Positions 8,633 to 20,376 are shown, numbered from the stretch's first letter. The stretch: 38,207 nt of DNA from Gamarada debralockiae (GCA_002803225.1 NXFV01001151.1:1-38207), one strand, 5' to 3'. The notes: generated by a model from the sequence alone, not told the origin. Numbers and translations are program-made.

Positions 8633-11600
8633 ATGCATCAAGTGGACGGATCAGACTCCACCTTTCAACCTTCCTTCCACTCCACACTCCGAAGTGGAAT
8701 TCTGCCCTCCTTGCGTCCTACCACAGCGGCGCAACCTCTCGTCCACATAATAGATGCCAGGGTTGGCCTGAACATGGAGGTTGGAGCAAGTGGCAGCAGT
8801 CATGACACCGGCAATTGGACGCCACCGCAAGGAAACGTGAGCGTGAAGGGAAAAGGATCCACCAGACGCCAACCGAAAGATGCGAAGCCGAAACAAAGTC
8901 CAAATCCGCCAGGAACGAGATATCAATGTCCGAGATGTCCGAAGAATTTTAGCAGGATTGAGAACTTGACAAGGCATCAAGCGAATCGTAAGTTTCTAGG
9001 TGGAGGAGGGGGGGGATTGAGGCTGACTTTGGCGCAGATGAGGATGTGGGTAAGTTCGCTTGTTTGATTTGTAGGAAGAGGTTCACAAGAAGTGATCTCC
9101 TCAATCGCCATAGGAAGATTCATGGCAATCAGGTGGAGGGCTCGAAGGATCACGTGATCCAGAGTGACGAATTTTCCGAATCCCCTCAATCGGAGACCCT
9201 TTGCCCAGGAAATCTGGTTGGCCGAGATTCCAGGTACTTGTCGCAGGAGGCTTCGAGTAACCCATCGAATGATTCACCGCAATACGCCTATCAGAATCAG
9301 ATACCTCAACAACACGGACTCTATAGCAATCAAGAGGCCTACCAACAGCCAATTCCTAGCTCCAATCCATCAGCTTATCAGCACCCTCCAGGTCAAGCTC
9401 AAGGATTGACGAGCCTTATGGAAGCAGCATTGGCACCTCAAGGAACATTCACATTCACACCACTCGAAAATATCAACCCCTCATTGTGGGACGGCTTCAT
9501 GGTCTTTGGAGACAACGCTAATTCCTACATGGGATCATACGACGCCGACATCTCCTGGACTCTCAACCACTTCCAACCAGACGGTTCTCACAACATGTTC
9601 CTAGATCACGACTTGATGGACTTCGTCGAGAATCCATACCAGCAACCACAGCCTCCAATGCCTCAATACCATCAACCCCAACAACCCATCAATCAATATA
9701 ATACAGTTGAAGCAGATGCAGATGCTGACGCCGAAGATGATGATCAAACTGATTGGCCTGACAAAGTCAGCAGACCGTCTACTCCTCATCGACATGCTCA
9801 GCGCATTGTTCCTCTGGGTCTCAATACTGAAAGTCCAGCTACGTGGATATCAGTGGTTGAAGAAGCAAGGAGGAGCAGCTTATCAGCACGATCCATGAGA
9901 CCGTATCAACAGCTCAGTGACCAAATTCGGGCTTCCATACTTGCCACCATTAACTCTTTCTCGTTTGTTAGGAATGACTTCTCTCGGCGGGAGGTTTCTG
10001 ACAGGGTCTTCCCGCCTTCTGAAGCACTCGATTATTACCTTCGGTTGTACTTCCAGTACATTCAACCTCGATTCCCGATCATTCATCTTCCGACTTTCGA
10101 CATTTACTCTTGTCCGCCGCTGCTGCTCCTCGCCATGATGTTTCTCGGATCAAGTCATTCAAAGGCTGATCGTGGAAGATTCTTACGCCTGTTTCATGAG
10201 CACCTGCGTGTTGCTTGTATTCGCATGCAGGAGGTTGATCCAAAATTTGTATAAGCCGCTCCCAATCCCATCCTCGCTAAAGTCACGCACTGACGCTTCA
10301 TAGCTTCGATCCGTCGACAACATCCTTACATTCTTCCTACTCTGCCTAGCCGGAACTTGGAGTGGAAGCAAACAGTTCTACGAGTTCGCGGAAGGAGGTC
10401 GAGGTATTTTAGTGACGGCTTGTAGGAGATCTCGATTACTAGACTGCAGGCCTTCGGCACGAGTCGAGATCGAACGATTTCAGCAGCGGGGTATCACGCA
10501 GGTGCAGGCTTTGTGGATGGCGTGGGCGGAGACTGAGAAGAGGAAGAGGCTTGGTCTTTCTATATATGTGAGTGTTTTGATACTCTTTTTCCTGAGTCAA
10601 TCAGTCGCCCAAACAATCACGAAATGGGGCCTCGTTGCCGGAGTGCTGTCCACTCAGACAGATACACTTCCATTAGTACCTAATATCATTTTTCATTGCC
10701 CCGGACCAACCATGCTTCCTTTACTGAACCTAAACTTTGCATTTTTGTTGATGTTGTCGATTGACATTTTGCTGTTTTATATTCCTTGGCTGTTTTGATT
10801 TTCTTGCGCAATACTTGCTCGCAAGTTCAATCGCAAGATATAAACGAGAGTGATCAAGGGAGGGGCAGTACGGTGAAGCACTATCGCTATCAATGAGGTG
10901 CCTTGCCATTTCTTCAAATTGGCATCCTATTCCAGGAGCTCATGGAGCCGATCAATCTCAAGTTGAGCAGCTCATCGAAATTTTACTAGAGTTTTATGAC
11001 TGCAGCACCATCCTCGGTAGGGTGGGGCTTGTGAGTGTATTCGACAAGGTTCAACTTTCTGCAATTTCGTCTGATAGCTTTACAAATTTCATCTAAGCCG
11101 CGCCTTACGATTGCTAACGTACTATAGATCTTTGACTGCCAGTACCCCGCGCTCTTCAACAACCAACCCTACGTTAGCAAAGCCGAAACAACTAATTGCG
11201 TCTTCCCATGCCCAGAAGAATACTGGGAAGCACCTTCTGCTGAGTCCTGGAAAGTCCTCGTAGGCCCCGCAGATATGCCTCCCTCCACGTACATTCCCCT
11301 TTCTATTCCATATCCCAAAACCGTAGCTAACAGTCCCAGATACTACCTTCACGCACTAAACTGCTGCCTCCTCCGCAAATGGGTTAAACCACCCCCACCT
11401 ATCGCCAAGACCAACGAATTTGGCAAAATAATCCTCATCTACGCCCTCCACACGCACATCTTCGAATGGCGCCAGGCCTGCAGCATGCTCAACCCCACCG
11501 GTCTCATGGGCACCTTCGGCAACTCCGCACTCCCGATAGGGGAGGGTCTGAAGGAGCGCAGGAGATGGCTTGTAGACGGATTAGATTCCTGGGACGAATG

Positions 11601-12054
11601 CTACGGCCGCGACGCCAGCACCTCCGCGGCCGCCAAACTCCTCCACAGACTGGGCTACGTATCCCTCGACGTCTCGCTCTCAGACATGCATCTCGTCGCC
11701 GGCCGCTCAACACACAAGGACGACGGCAATTTTGCGGAAGAGAATCTCAAATACTGGGCGAATTCCGAACTAGCGGATAAGACGATGGGCCATGTCTACG
11801 CCATGCTTGACATCTGCCACCATTGTATCGGAACAGGAACTGTCGGGGATAGTAGCTATGAGGTTGCGGTGTGTCTGTTTACGGCGGGGATCGTGTGTTG
11901 GGCCTATGCAAAATTGAGGGTTGGGGCTGATAGGGGGAAGATTGTGGAGCAAGTGCGACGAGCGAGTTTGGCGCTTAGGGGGATGGGATGTTGGCGGATG
12001 GCGAGCATGTTTGGGAGTATACTTGAGGGGTTTGAGGTTGGGAAAGCCGGGTAG
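8633..12054 (+). CDS. C2H2 zinc-finger and Fungal_trans transcription factor
   Basis: Exons are 8633-8987, 9038-10248, 10304-10567 and 11128-12054, giving 918 residues. Finger 1 is YQCPRCPKNFSRIENLTRH with ligands C99, C102, H115 and H119. H119 is completed across intron 1 (50 nt). Finger 2 is FACLICRKRFTRSDLLNRHR, with C127, C130, H143 and H147. A Gln/Pro/Asn-rich linker and an acidic Ala-Asp run (ADADADAEDDD) follow. The Fungal_trans regulatory region starts near residue 450 (DYYLRLYFQYIQPRFPI) and runs to the C-terminus. Paired C2H2 fingers plus this domain define a known class of nuclear fungal regulators whose targets cannot be told from sequence. Introns 2 (55 nt) and 3 (560 nt, GTGAGT...ATAG) keep phase 0. 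The ATG at 8774 (Met48, MEVGASGS) is an alternative start and may be the true one. Confidence 0.88.
10568..11127 (+). other. Unusually long intron 3 of the C2H2 regulator
   Basis: The donor GTGAGTG follows LGLSIY and the acceptor CTATAG precedes IFDCQYPALF. At 560 nt it is roughly ten times the other introns in the window. Frames inside have stops and no recognised similarity. It may contain an old insertion or hide a small extra exon. Confidence 0.6.
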
Positions 12055-12261
12055 GTGCGTTGGAGGTGCTTAGTTAATGACGATGGGCAGGGAGATCAAT
12101 AGAGTTATCTCAAATGATTCAGATACCAGTACAAACTCATCTCAACCACTCCTCTTGGATAGACTGTTAGTGACATAGAAATATTAATATGAATCTAATC
12201 ATTACTTAATCACAAGAACCTAACTCCAAATCTTATTCTCCCATTATCGCGGTTCCTGAAG

Positions 12262-13271
12262 ATGCCCTCTTACCTTATCACTGGTACAGCACGTGGCCTT
12301 GGCCTTGGCCTGACCTCTCTTCTAGCGGCCAAGCTCTCCGAAGTCAGTCTGGTTGTTGCGGCCGCACGAAACCCCAGTCCAGCTTCTCCGAAGCTGGCTG
12401 AGTTGTCTGGTGACCGTGTTGTCTTTGTGAAGATCGAGATCACGGCAGAGACTAGCATCAAAAGCGCTGCTGTAAATGTTGAGAGTGCTTTGAAGGATAA
12501 AGGGCTCGATGTACTCATCAATTGTGCTGGGATTATGAATTATACCTCGGATGGAATCGAGAAAATGTAAGTAAATCAACAACAATCATCCAATCCTGTA
12601 CTTTTAATTTCATTATGTTCTGCTTTTGCAAGCTATGGCACAAGGGGTGACCCAGTAACTGACTTTGATGGCGACACAGGAGCGATCTTGATTCAATAAT
12701 ATAACGTCAGCGTGACCGGTGTGCACTTTGTCACCAGAAATTTCCGTCCATTGCTTCGAAAAGGAGATGAGAAAGAGATCATCAACATGCCAGTCCCACT
12801 CCCGTTCCTTATGGTCCAGCCACAAGCCTTGAAGTCTTTGTATTCTAATGAAAACGAATCTTCAGTGGCTCGACGATGGGCTCTATTACACGAGCTTCTG
12901 AATTCATGTTCCAACCAACTCTAGCGTACTAGATTTCGAAGGCGGCGCTAATATGTCGACGGTACAGTATGCGTTGACCCTGAAGGATGAGGGTTCATAG
13001 TTATCTCAGTCGATCCTGGGGCAAGTCTTCAAATACCTGGTATCAACCAAGAAGAACTCGGTACTGATGGATTTTCATGCTTATAGTGGTACAAACCGAT
13101 ATGGGATCCAGTGCAGCTGATCTCACAATTGAGGAGGGATCTCAATGCCTGCTCACAAGGATCCTTTCCATCGAGAAGGATGACAGCGGAAATTTTTTGG
13201 ACGCGAATGTTCCAACCTGGAAGTGGAATGGAGGGCCGAATCGTTACTTAGGTGAGATCCTGCCATATTAG
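12262..13271 (+). pseudogene. Broken short-chain dehydrogenase/reductase, copy 1
   Basis: The N-terminal exon (12262 to about 12568) is intact. It reads MPSYLITGTARGLGLGLTSL, which has the TGxxxGxG nucleotide-binding motif, and later VLINCAGIMNYT with the NAG motif. A GTAAGT donor follows. The next block is YNVSVTGVHFVTRNFRPLLR at about 12706, with TAA immediately before it where CAA (Gln) would be expected. After KEIINM the similarity is lost, so the serine and YxxxK catalytic region is missing or scrambled. Later pieces reappear in shifted frames: a STVQYALTLKDEG block at about 12957, then VQTDMGSSAADLTIEEGSQC at 13081 and onward to TAG near 13271. The order fits a fungal SDR of about 250 residues, so I call it a pseudogene rather than a gene with missed introns. 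Confidence 0.75.
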
Positions 13272-13930
13272 GTGATAATGGGGCAACCTGGTATTACTGT
13301 GTGTATGGAGTCCTCTTGAATGCATTCTGCTGGACTAAGAAAGCACTTTGCGATTTTGATCGGTAAAGGCAAATCCACTTACGAAGGTGATGTCCAAAAA
13401 AAGGATCGAGAGGCTATAGACTTATACCTTGCTCTCTTGAACGCTGACTTGTCCGGTTGCACTACGTCTCCAGCTCCCAAAGGCCTGCCAGCTGTACCGG
13501 ATCTCAATGTTCTTTCACAGGGCATTGGAAATCTCCTCAGTGAACAGATAGTAGGATAGGTCTACATAATGGACGTGCAGAGGATTCATTGTATCTCGCC
13601 AACAAATATATGTAATCGAGAATTTCCTTTCATTGAGGCATCCATCGCTATGAATTCGCCATCACGCTCAGGACGCCTGGTCACCCGAGCGAATTATTCA
13701 ATTACATGGATGAACGAATCAATGAAATGGTCTAAGGGAATTCCAAACACTTGTGTCAGAACGATGTGCGTCTCCCGAAATTTTCTGCCGCCCTCGAATT
13801 CATTCTGGACAATGTAGAAGAGAAATCAAGACGTCGCTGGGAAGATGCTCTTTTTAAAAAGAGAAGAAGAAAGTGGAGAGGAAAGACAAGGCTTTTTATG
13901 AGGGGGCGAAGGATGAATGGGCCGTGAATC
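13272..13930 (+). other. Unidentified coding-like debris
   Basis: Two open frames (13320-13559 with GKGKSTYEGDVQKKDREAID, and 13569-13817 with ANYSITWMNESMKWSKGIP) and a downstream block rich in Arg, Lys and Glu (VEEKSRRRWEDALFKK near 13810) look like pieces of one or more proteins in different frames. I recognise no family. They could be remains of a gene disabled together with the neighbouring dehydrogenase, or chance. From 13930 to 14152 I see nothing. Confidence 0.25.
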
Positions 13931-14152
13931 GCTGAAGGGGGGAATTGTTGAGAGACTGAGGGGGTGGAGGGGTTCGTTGGCAGGAACGCTGAGACAATTG
14001 ACCCGCGTCTTTGTTAACTGGTTTACTTACAATAGCCCATTCTGCACCACTTCCATTTATACTCCTGTTTGTTCTTGCTCATGATGCCATCATGCATGCT
14101 ATTTTCCATTCCCCGTTCCCATAATTTGACATCCCATTCCCACCACGCCAGC

Positions 14153-14987
14153 TTAAACTTCGATACTCCCCTCCGGGACTCCAGCTCTACTCCTCAGCCT
14201 CCGCGCAAAGAATTTCATAAGGGGCAGCATCTCCTCTCGATTCCTAGGCATCGAATCATCTGGCTTCTCCCACTTCACATATTCCACCTCGGCAAACGCT
14301 CCCTTCAACCTATCAATCGCACTCCTCGTAACCTGGCTACTCCTACTTCCTCCACAAACCAGCACCGGCGTCCTCGATTTACCACTCGATGAAGAAGAAG
14401 CAGGAAGTCCTCCACCGATACTCACCACCCCACCCATCTCCGCCTCCTCCGACCCCTCCGCCACCACAGTAGCAAGAGCAGCCATGCCACCCTGTCCAAA
14501 CCCCAAAAACATCACATTCCGTGACGGGTATCCACATTTCTCAACCAAAACATTGACCACCTCCTTCAGTACCTTGGTAGAAGTCTTGAACCCAGCGTCG
14601 AGTTCGATCTCGCCCTTTCGCTCATCGAAAAGGACGTCATCACTCCAGTGGAAGGAAGGAGTGTCGGAGCCGGTGAAGAGTGGTGGGATGGGGTTGGGGC
14701 CTTGTAGGGAGAGGGCGGCTGTTTCGGGGAGGTTGAGATTCTTGCCTTGGGAATCACGTGTTAGCTTTGTGTCGTTTTGGAGAAGGTGGGGTTATGGGGG
14801 AGGGGGAAAGGAAGGAGGAGGGAGATGAAGGGTAGGTACCAAGTGAGGTGAATGATTTGTTGGTGTCGCCTAGTCCGTGGAGGAGGATGAGGATATTGAT
14901 TGCTGAGCCGGTGGATGGTGGGACGATATCGAGTGTTAGGGTGGTGGGGAAGTCGGACTTTGTTGGAAGTGTTGGGATAGCTGCCAT
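14153..14987 (-). CDS. Acyl-protein thioesterase-like protein lacking the catalytic triad
   Basis: Exons are 14987-14840 and 14745-14153 with a 94-nt intron, giving 246 residues of the phospholipase/carboxylesterase (APT/LYPLA) alpha/beta-hydrolase family. Recognisable blocks are ILILLHGLGDTNKSFTSLG, LNLPETAALSLQGP (the oxyanion and strand region), FHWSDDV, and the nucleophile elbow VMFLGFGQGGMAALA. The elbow should read GFSQGG with a catalytic Ser, but here the codon is GGA (Gly). The acid loop reads PVLVCGGSRSSQVTRSA, where CHGxxDxxVP is expected, so the Asp is missing. The usual GMxH histidine region reads EKPDDSMPRNREEMLP, without His. The frame is otherwise clean, so this looks like a maintained pseudoenzyme rather than decay. 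Hydrolytic activity is unlikely by this mechanism, and the role is unknown. Confidence 0.85.
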
Positions 14988-15565
14988 CTTTACCTCTATC
15001 TCAAAGTATCAAATCCCAATCTTGTACTCTCATGTCCCTTCCAAACCTGTGTACCCTGAGAGGCACGTCCGTCAAGTGTACAAAACGTGATGAAAGTAAG
15101 TACCAAGAAATCTCTTACCTCAGGCACTCAGGCTATTACCAAGAGAATAAAAATACTTCCGTTCCGAAAGTATGATTATATAATCAGATTATGTTGCCTC
15201 CTCTTGTTAATGGCCTGAGGATCCTGACAACGCGCTCTGTTTTTCATATCTATCAATAACCACATCAAAGTACATTGTATTTATCCTCAATTTCAATCAA
15301 CTGTGTATCAAGGTATACCTCTATCTAGAAATCAAGATATTTTTAAAACCTGTATACCTGTGTCTTGTAAAAAGTGCTAGTATGTGGTGAATCAAACCGT
15401 GTCAAAATCGTCATCGAATCACCGTTCGCGCCCTCAAGGCTAGAAGAGTCTAGGGAAACACTATCAAAGGTCAGTAGAATGCCATGGGATACCGTACAAC
15501 GCCTTTCTCGATCAGAATTTACGTGTCTATTGCGTTATTGAGCACATATTGGCTTTACATTTTCC
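14988..15565. other. AT-rich gene-free stretch
   Basis: This lies between the thioesterase-like start and the helicase fragment. It contains the palindrome GATTATATAATC near 15175 and A/T-rich tracts, with stops in all frames. I see no gene. Confidence 0.45.
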
Positions 15566-16048
15566 ATGCGAAGTAAGGCGAGCTTTCGAAAACGGCGACG
15601 AGAGACCACCAACGACACAAGAGATCTCGTTCGTGATGCGGATAACACCATGAGCATGTTAGCCATACAGGGTCTGGTCGAGAAGGCAAGGCACGAGTCT
15701 GAGGAAGTGCAGAAGGGCATCATTCGGGCAGGATTGCAGCACCATCTCTATTCCTTCGCGACTGGTCAGAAGCAGGTAGATGCTATATGGCATTTGGTAT
15801 TCAAGAAGGAAGACCTGCTCCTTGCAGCCAAGACGTCTTTCGGCAAGAGTGTCATATTCCAGGCAGCGCCGTTGTTTTGTCGCGGTGGCGTCGGCCTCAT
15901 CATCATCCCTTTGGATCGAATTGGACAGGAGCAGTGCATCAAGATCCAAAAGCTTCCTGGAGCGAGAACCGTGTTTATAAATGGCAGGATGGACAAGACT
16001 GATGCATTGGCCCAACATACCTGTAGAATTTGGGTTGCCAGCAGGTGA
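15566..16048 (+). pseudogene. N-terminal fragment of a RecQ-like helicase
   Basis: The 160-codon frame carries the start of a superfamily 2 helicase core. A Q-motif-like segment (FATGQKQVDAIWHLVFKK) precedes motif I, LLLAAKTSFGKSVIFQ, and then motif Ia-like GLIIIPLDRIGQEQ and ARTVFINGRMD. This spacing matches RecQ-type helicases that are numerous in Helotiales-like genomes, where intact proteins continue for several hundred residues. Here similarity stops after about residue 150 (ALAQHTCRIW) and the frame ends. Motifs II to VI (DEAH and the rest) are absent, so the product could not be an active helicase. It is probably a truncated duplicate. It lies 250 nt from the 3' end of the converging NLR gene. 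Confidence 0.7.
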
Positions 16049-16294
16049 ATTGCTTGTGAGTGAAGTTCCGCAGAGGCAGGAATTGGGTGATAGAATTTGT
16101 GTGAAGTTGCCGCTCGCTTGGAGGAGGGCCACAGAGAGCGCATGATGATGAGATGTTAGGTAGGGTGGAATAGTGAAAGGCGTATTGCGAAAGGACGAAG
16201 TTCGTGTTGAAGTCGAGACATTGTAATGTAATCAGAAGACTCCTTAAAGGATCCCCTCATTCAGCCATGGTGATCCACCTATAGAAATTTCCTC

Positions 16295-19200
16295 TCAGTT
16301 GATTCCTCTGCTTTTTCCTCTTTCCTGAAAGCTTCTAAGTTTCTCAAGTCTCCCTTTCCCCTGACCCGTCCTTATTAAGAGACCATCTTCTACACTCTCT
16401 TCACTCTCCGAGCTTGGTGAACTGTGCGGTTCTATTTTCTTCAATTTTCTTTCCCAACTTTTACTTTTAGGTTCTCGGGGTATGCCATGAGCATTGAAGA
16501 GACTTCTGATGTTGACATACATCATTCTGCCAGTTATCACTCTCCTACTTCTAGAATATGCGTCGACATCATTGGAATAGGAGTCGTCGCTGTCTGAGTC
16601 TGTGTCATCGTTGAAGTGAGATCTTATCGCTTCAGTATCGGCATAACTTGGACTTATGGTCGATTTGGCCTGGTCTTTGCTACCCGAGAGCCCATCCCAC
16701 CAACATCCCTCAGGGAGCCAGGCTGCTCCACTTCCTACGAATAAATCGTGGGAGATCGCCACCGCCCCTGACAAACCAGCTGCGACCATTTGCTCACTGC
16801 TGGGATAAGATAAGACCATGCATAAAACCTTTGGGCGTACGTAATGATGTAGCTGCGCCTTTGCAAATGGTTGCAGAAGACTCCGGTATTTGGAGAATCC
16901 GGGAAGATCGTCCAAGTTATCTGCAATTGTCCAATTGGAGAGAATAAGTGGTGAAGAGCCGGATTCTTTGAGCATCATCTTTTCAAGTCTTTGCCGTGGG
17001 GCTTTGTCCCATACACTGAAAGCCATTCCGAAAAGCATACGAATATCGGTATTCTGTTCCTTGTGCTTCTTTTGACTCTTGGCCTTAAATGTGGAAAGAG
17101 ATTTAGAGGCTAGATTTCTTGCGCCTATCACAGAAAGACAAGCATCTGCCCAATCAGTTGATAGAAGAGGTAGGTAGAAGAGTGCGATGAATCTCTCCGA
17201 TGTGTCGTGCTCGACGTGAATCATCGATTCTTCCCAATCATCAGTAATATCTGATCTACTGGAGTGCTCCTCTGAAACTGAATCCTCTGCGGAATGATCA
17301 ACGCCCCAGTCGTCTCTCCTACATAAATATATTTTCTTGGGTGACAATGCAGCCGAGCAAGCAACTAAATTGTTCAGGAGGGCCATAGACCTGGAGAAGT
17401 CTATCTGGCTAAAACCAAATGCTTCGGGATCTGTAGACACGTTTTGGATATGGGAGCTAAATTGTGGTCGTAGCGCGTAGTTTTCCATGATGTGTGAGCT
17501 ACAAAGCCGTAGGAAATTTTCAAAGACCCGTCGGCGTAGTTGAAGAGGTTGCCGCGCCAGGTTATCTTTACCGTCAAAGCCGTCCATGTTATAGTAGTGA
17601 TGCTTGAAGATGAAATCCTGGACATATACTTTGAGGAATGTGTTGTTCGGCGGTTTCCATGGTACCATGAGAAACTTCGCTAAATCTGCAAAAGACATTG
17701 GGGGATTCTTCCTAGGCATTGGATCCACGAAATCAAATTCCTCCGCGAGCAATGCTCGGAAACAGCTTTGAGCGAGCACTCTTTGACCTAAGACAACGAA
17801 TCTCTCTGGGGATTCTATTTGTAGTATCTCCAATCCTTTGGGCCGAAGAAAGAACTCACGAACCGACTCGTGAATGACTTGGACGATCGATAAGTCAAAG
17901 TGTGTGTGAACAACCTCGAAAAGACCTCCGGACACGTCAATCATGCGCTTCTTGAAGCGTACAAGTGCTTCTGCTCCGTGATGTGATTGTATTTCGCGGA
18001 ACGAAATGGAATTCCTGGGGGTTTGGAGTGACCAGGCAGTGAATAATTCGGGTAATGATAATGGCCGAGAAGAGCAGATGATCAATTGAGAGATTAAGGT
18101 CAAATCTCGACGTTGTGAAGCCTCGATCTCCTTATTCTTGAATATTTCATCGAAAAGTTCATCTAGCTTTGAAGGAACTGAGCGAAGAAGAGCCCTCAAT
18201 TGATATTCATCGAGTCCCTGGTCGATTGCTTTGAGTAGTTGTCTTGAAACTAAGATAGCCCAAAGAAAGACCCCTTTAGCCCTGGATATTATTTCCTGTT
18301 GAATGGAAGGGAGAGCAGAAAATGCTTCACCTTCTACTAGCAATTCTTTCTCGATGAATCGGCGAATATCTGAACTGTTTTCTTTGTCCATTTGTAATTC
18401 AAGGCTATGCTCCGACTTCAGGCTTATATGAGGATAGTATCGGCTACTCCAACAAACTTTCAAGTCGGCCCCGGAAGATCGTGCTTCCGCAATTGAATCC
18501 TCAAAATTTCTGATGATAGATCGAACATCGTCGTCTTTGCATTCGTCGAGAGCATCCACAAGTATCTCAATCGGGCGAGGCTGTTTTCGGCTGATAATGG
18601 AGAAAAAAAAGTTAGCCAACTCCGTTTCTTGCCAGACAACTTTCTGAGTTGGGGTGAGAAATTCCTTTTCCAGAAATGTCGGAAGAAATTCCAGAATTAG
18701 CAGAGGTATGTGACGCAGCAGCCCATGAAGCATAGCAACGTAGAAGCCGAAAGGAGTTTTCTCCATAAGTACACCGCGGGCGTTGAAGAAGAACGATAGA
18801 TGGACGGCAGAGACCTTCTGTTTGCGTTGCGTGCATAATGTTTTCATAAGCGTCGATTTACCAGACCCGGGCTTTCCTTTAATCCAGAGCAAGGTGTTCT
18901 CTCCTACCTCCCATGACTTGAAAAGAGGATTTTCGTAAATCCAATTACAGGTGTCTTCAGCCGGCCGATCGATATTGGCCTCTCTGGATGCCATTTCCGC
19001 AAATGATAGACACTTCAGACAGCGTTGGACCGCATCAGTGTAGACTTGTCTTGCAACAGTAGCTTGGCGTTCCATGTACGCGTCAGCTTGGCCTTTTCGC
19101 GGATTATATCGCGGGAATTTTGATAACTGCAAAATGTTGTCGATTGTTTCATCTAAATTCAGGACTTCTAAACATTTGGATACTGCAGTATTGGCCCGCT

Positions 19201-20376
19201 CGCTGTGTGGTACTTCAAACAGATCAAGTGCTTTCTCCCAATGTTTGATCGTTGCTGGTGTCTTCGGCTTCTCAGTTCTGATTCGGCCTATCTTGAGCGT
19301 CCTGACAATTTCATTTTCTCGGTTGGAAGGACCTGGGGAAGTGTGGCTAGAAGCTGAGTTTGAATGGTTTGGGTCGTTTTCTGTATCTGCCATTACATGT
19401 AACAGTGAAAGGCCCTTCGTAATCTCTCGACTGCCAGAATCATTAGTCAATGTTGGTATCCGCGACTGCTTACCTACCTAACGTCTGCTTCCCACCTTGC
19501 TAGTTCGCCAAGCACTCTCTTGAATCCAACTTCTTCTACAGAAGCAAATCTCACCATTTCGCGATGGTCACCGTGAATGCTGATTGAATTGTACCCGGCG
19601 AGGGTCGCCGATTCTTTCGAAACAATCTTTCCGATGTACGGGATGGGTAAGGGCAGCTCCTCAAAGAAACACGTGATCTCCAGGCGCCGATTGCTTTCTC
19701 TGAGATCTCTAATCATGTCCAGAAAACCAACTTGAATAGATTCCAGAAACTGGTCATCTGTTTCAAGCAACTTAAGCAGCGACTTGTTTCTGGATTTGAC
19801 GATGCCGAGAACTGACGCCGGTATCGAGGCCCAGTCAGCCATCCAGCTGCCAGCATGAGGGGTACCCATGAATATGATGCCTTTGACACACTCAAACATT
19901 CTCTTGAGATGGGACTCAGGGTTATTCCGTGATAGTAAGATGGCCTCCTTACACACCAGCCCTCCCAGACTGTGCGCAACGAAGATAATCGGTCGTGACG
20001 ACGCATCGTTGCTGGCTCTATCGGTTGTAAGATCATTGAGAAGATTTGTAGAGTGATCGATTAGTCGGTTTGCCGAAGCCACAGATTTGCGCACGATATA
20101 GGCGTCGTAGCCGTATGTGAGGATACGTGCTGTTGCTAGGTGTTGAGGCAGGAGCAGCTGAGGCCATGGCGCTGCCCCATCTCTAGCCGTCCACGTACTG
20201 TCTCGATTTCCACTCAAGCCATGGACGAAGCAAATGTCGACAGTAGCCTCAGGGCAGTCATGAAGGACTTCAATGCCGTCCGGGAAGGATATCGATGGCG
20301 TGTTTGAAGTTTTAGCCTCAGCCTCGGGCTGAGAGTGGGGTGAGAGGTTTTTGAGAAGACCCTTCAATTTGCGCAT
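16295..20376 (-). CDS. Alpha/beta-hydrolase-NACHT NLR-like protein
   Basis: Two long frames join over a 47-nt intron (19477-19431, GTAGGT...CTGGCAG, branch-like CTAAT). Exon 1 is 20376-19478 and exon 2 is 19430-16295, for 1344 residues. The N-terminal domain is a SesB/PGAP1-like hydrolase with ICFVHGLSGNRDSTW at 48-62, the nucleophile elbow VAHSLGG with Ser136, and FMGTPHAGSW at about 169. The NACHT NTPase follows, with Walker A GKPGSGKST (485-493), Walker B EILVDALDEC (588-597) and the downstream CWSSRYYP sensor region. The C-terminal part (from about residue 850) shows no ankyrin, TPR or WD40 repeats and ends in acidic, Ser-rich and basic low-complexity segments. Fungal proteins of this architecture are STAND signal-transducing NLRs, some controlling heterokaryon incompatibility. 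That role here is inference. The gene is intact, with Ser136 and both Walker motifs present. Confidence 0.88.

Noticed and set aside
10412..10798. A 128-codon hydrophobic ORF
   Set aside because: Its first part is exon 3 of the C2H2 regulator and the rest is read-through into the intron. The hydrophobic tail has no support.
16295..19450. The NACHT frame as a stand-alone gene starting at 19450
   Set aside because: The first codons lie in the intron. The phase-correct 47-nt intron joins it to the hydrolase exon, matching known architectures.
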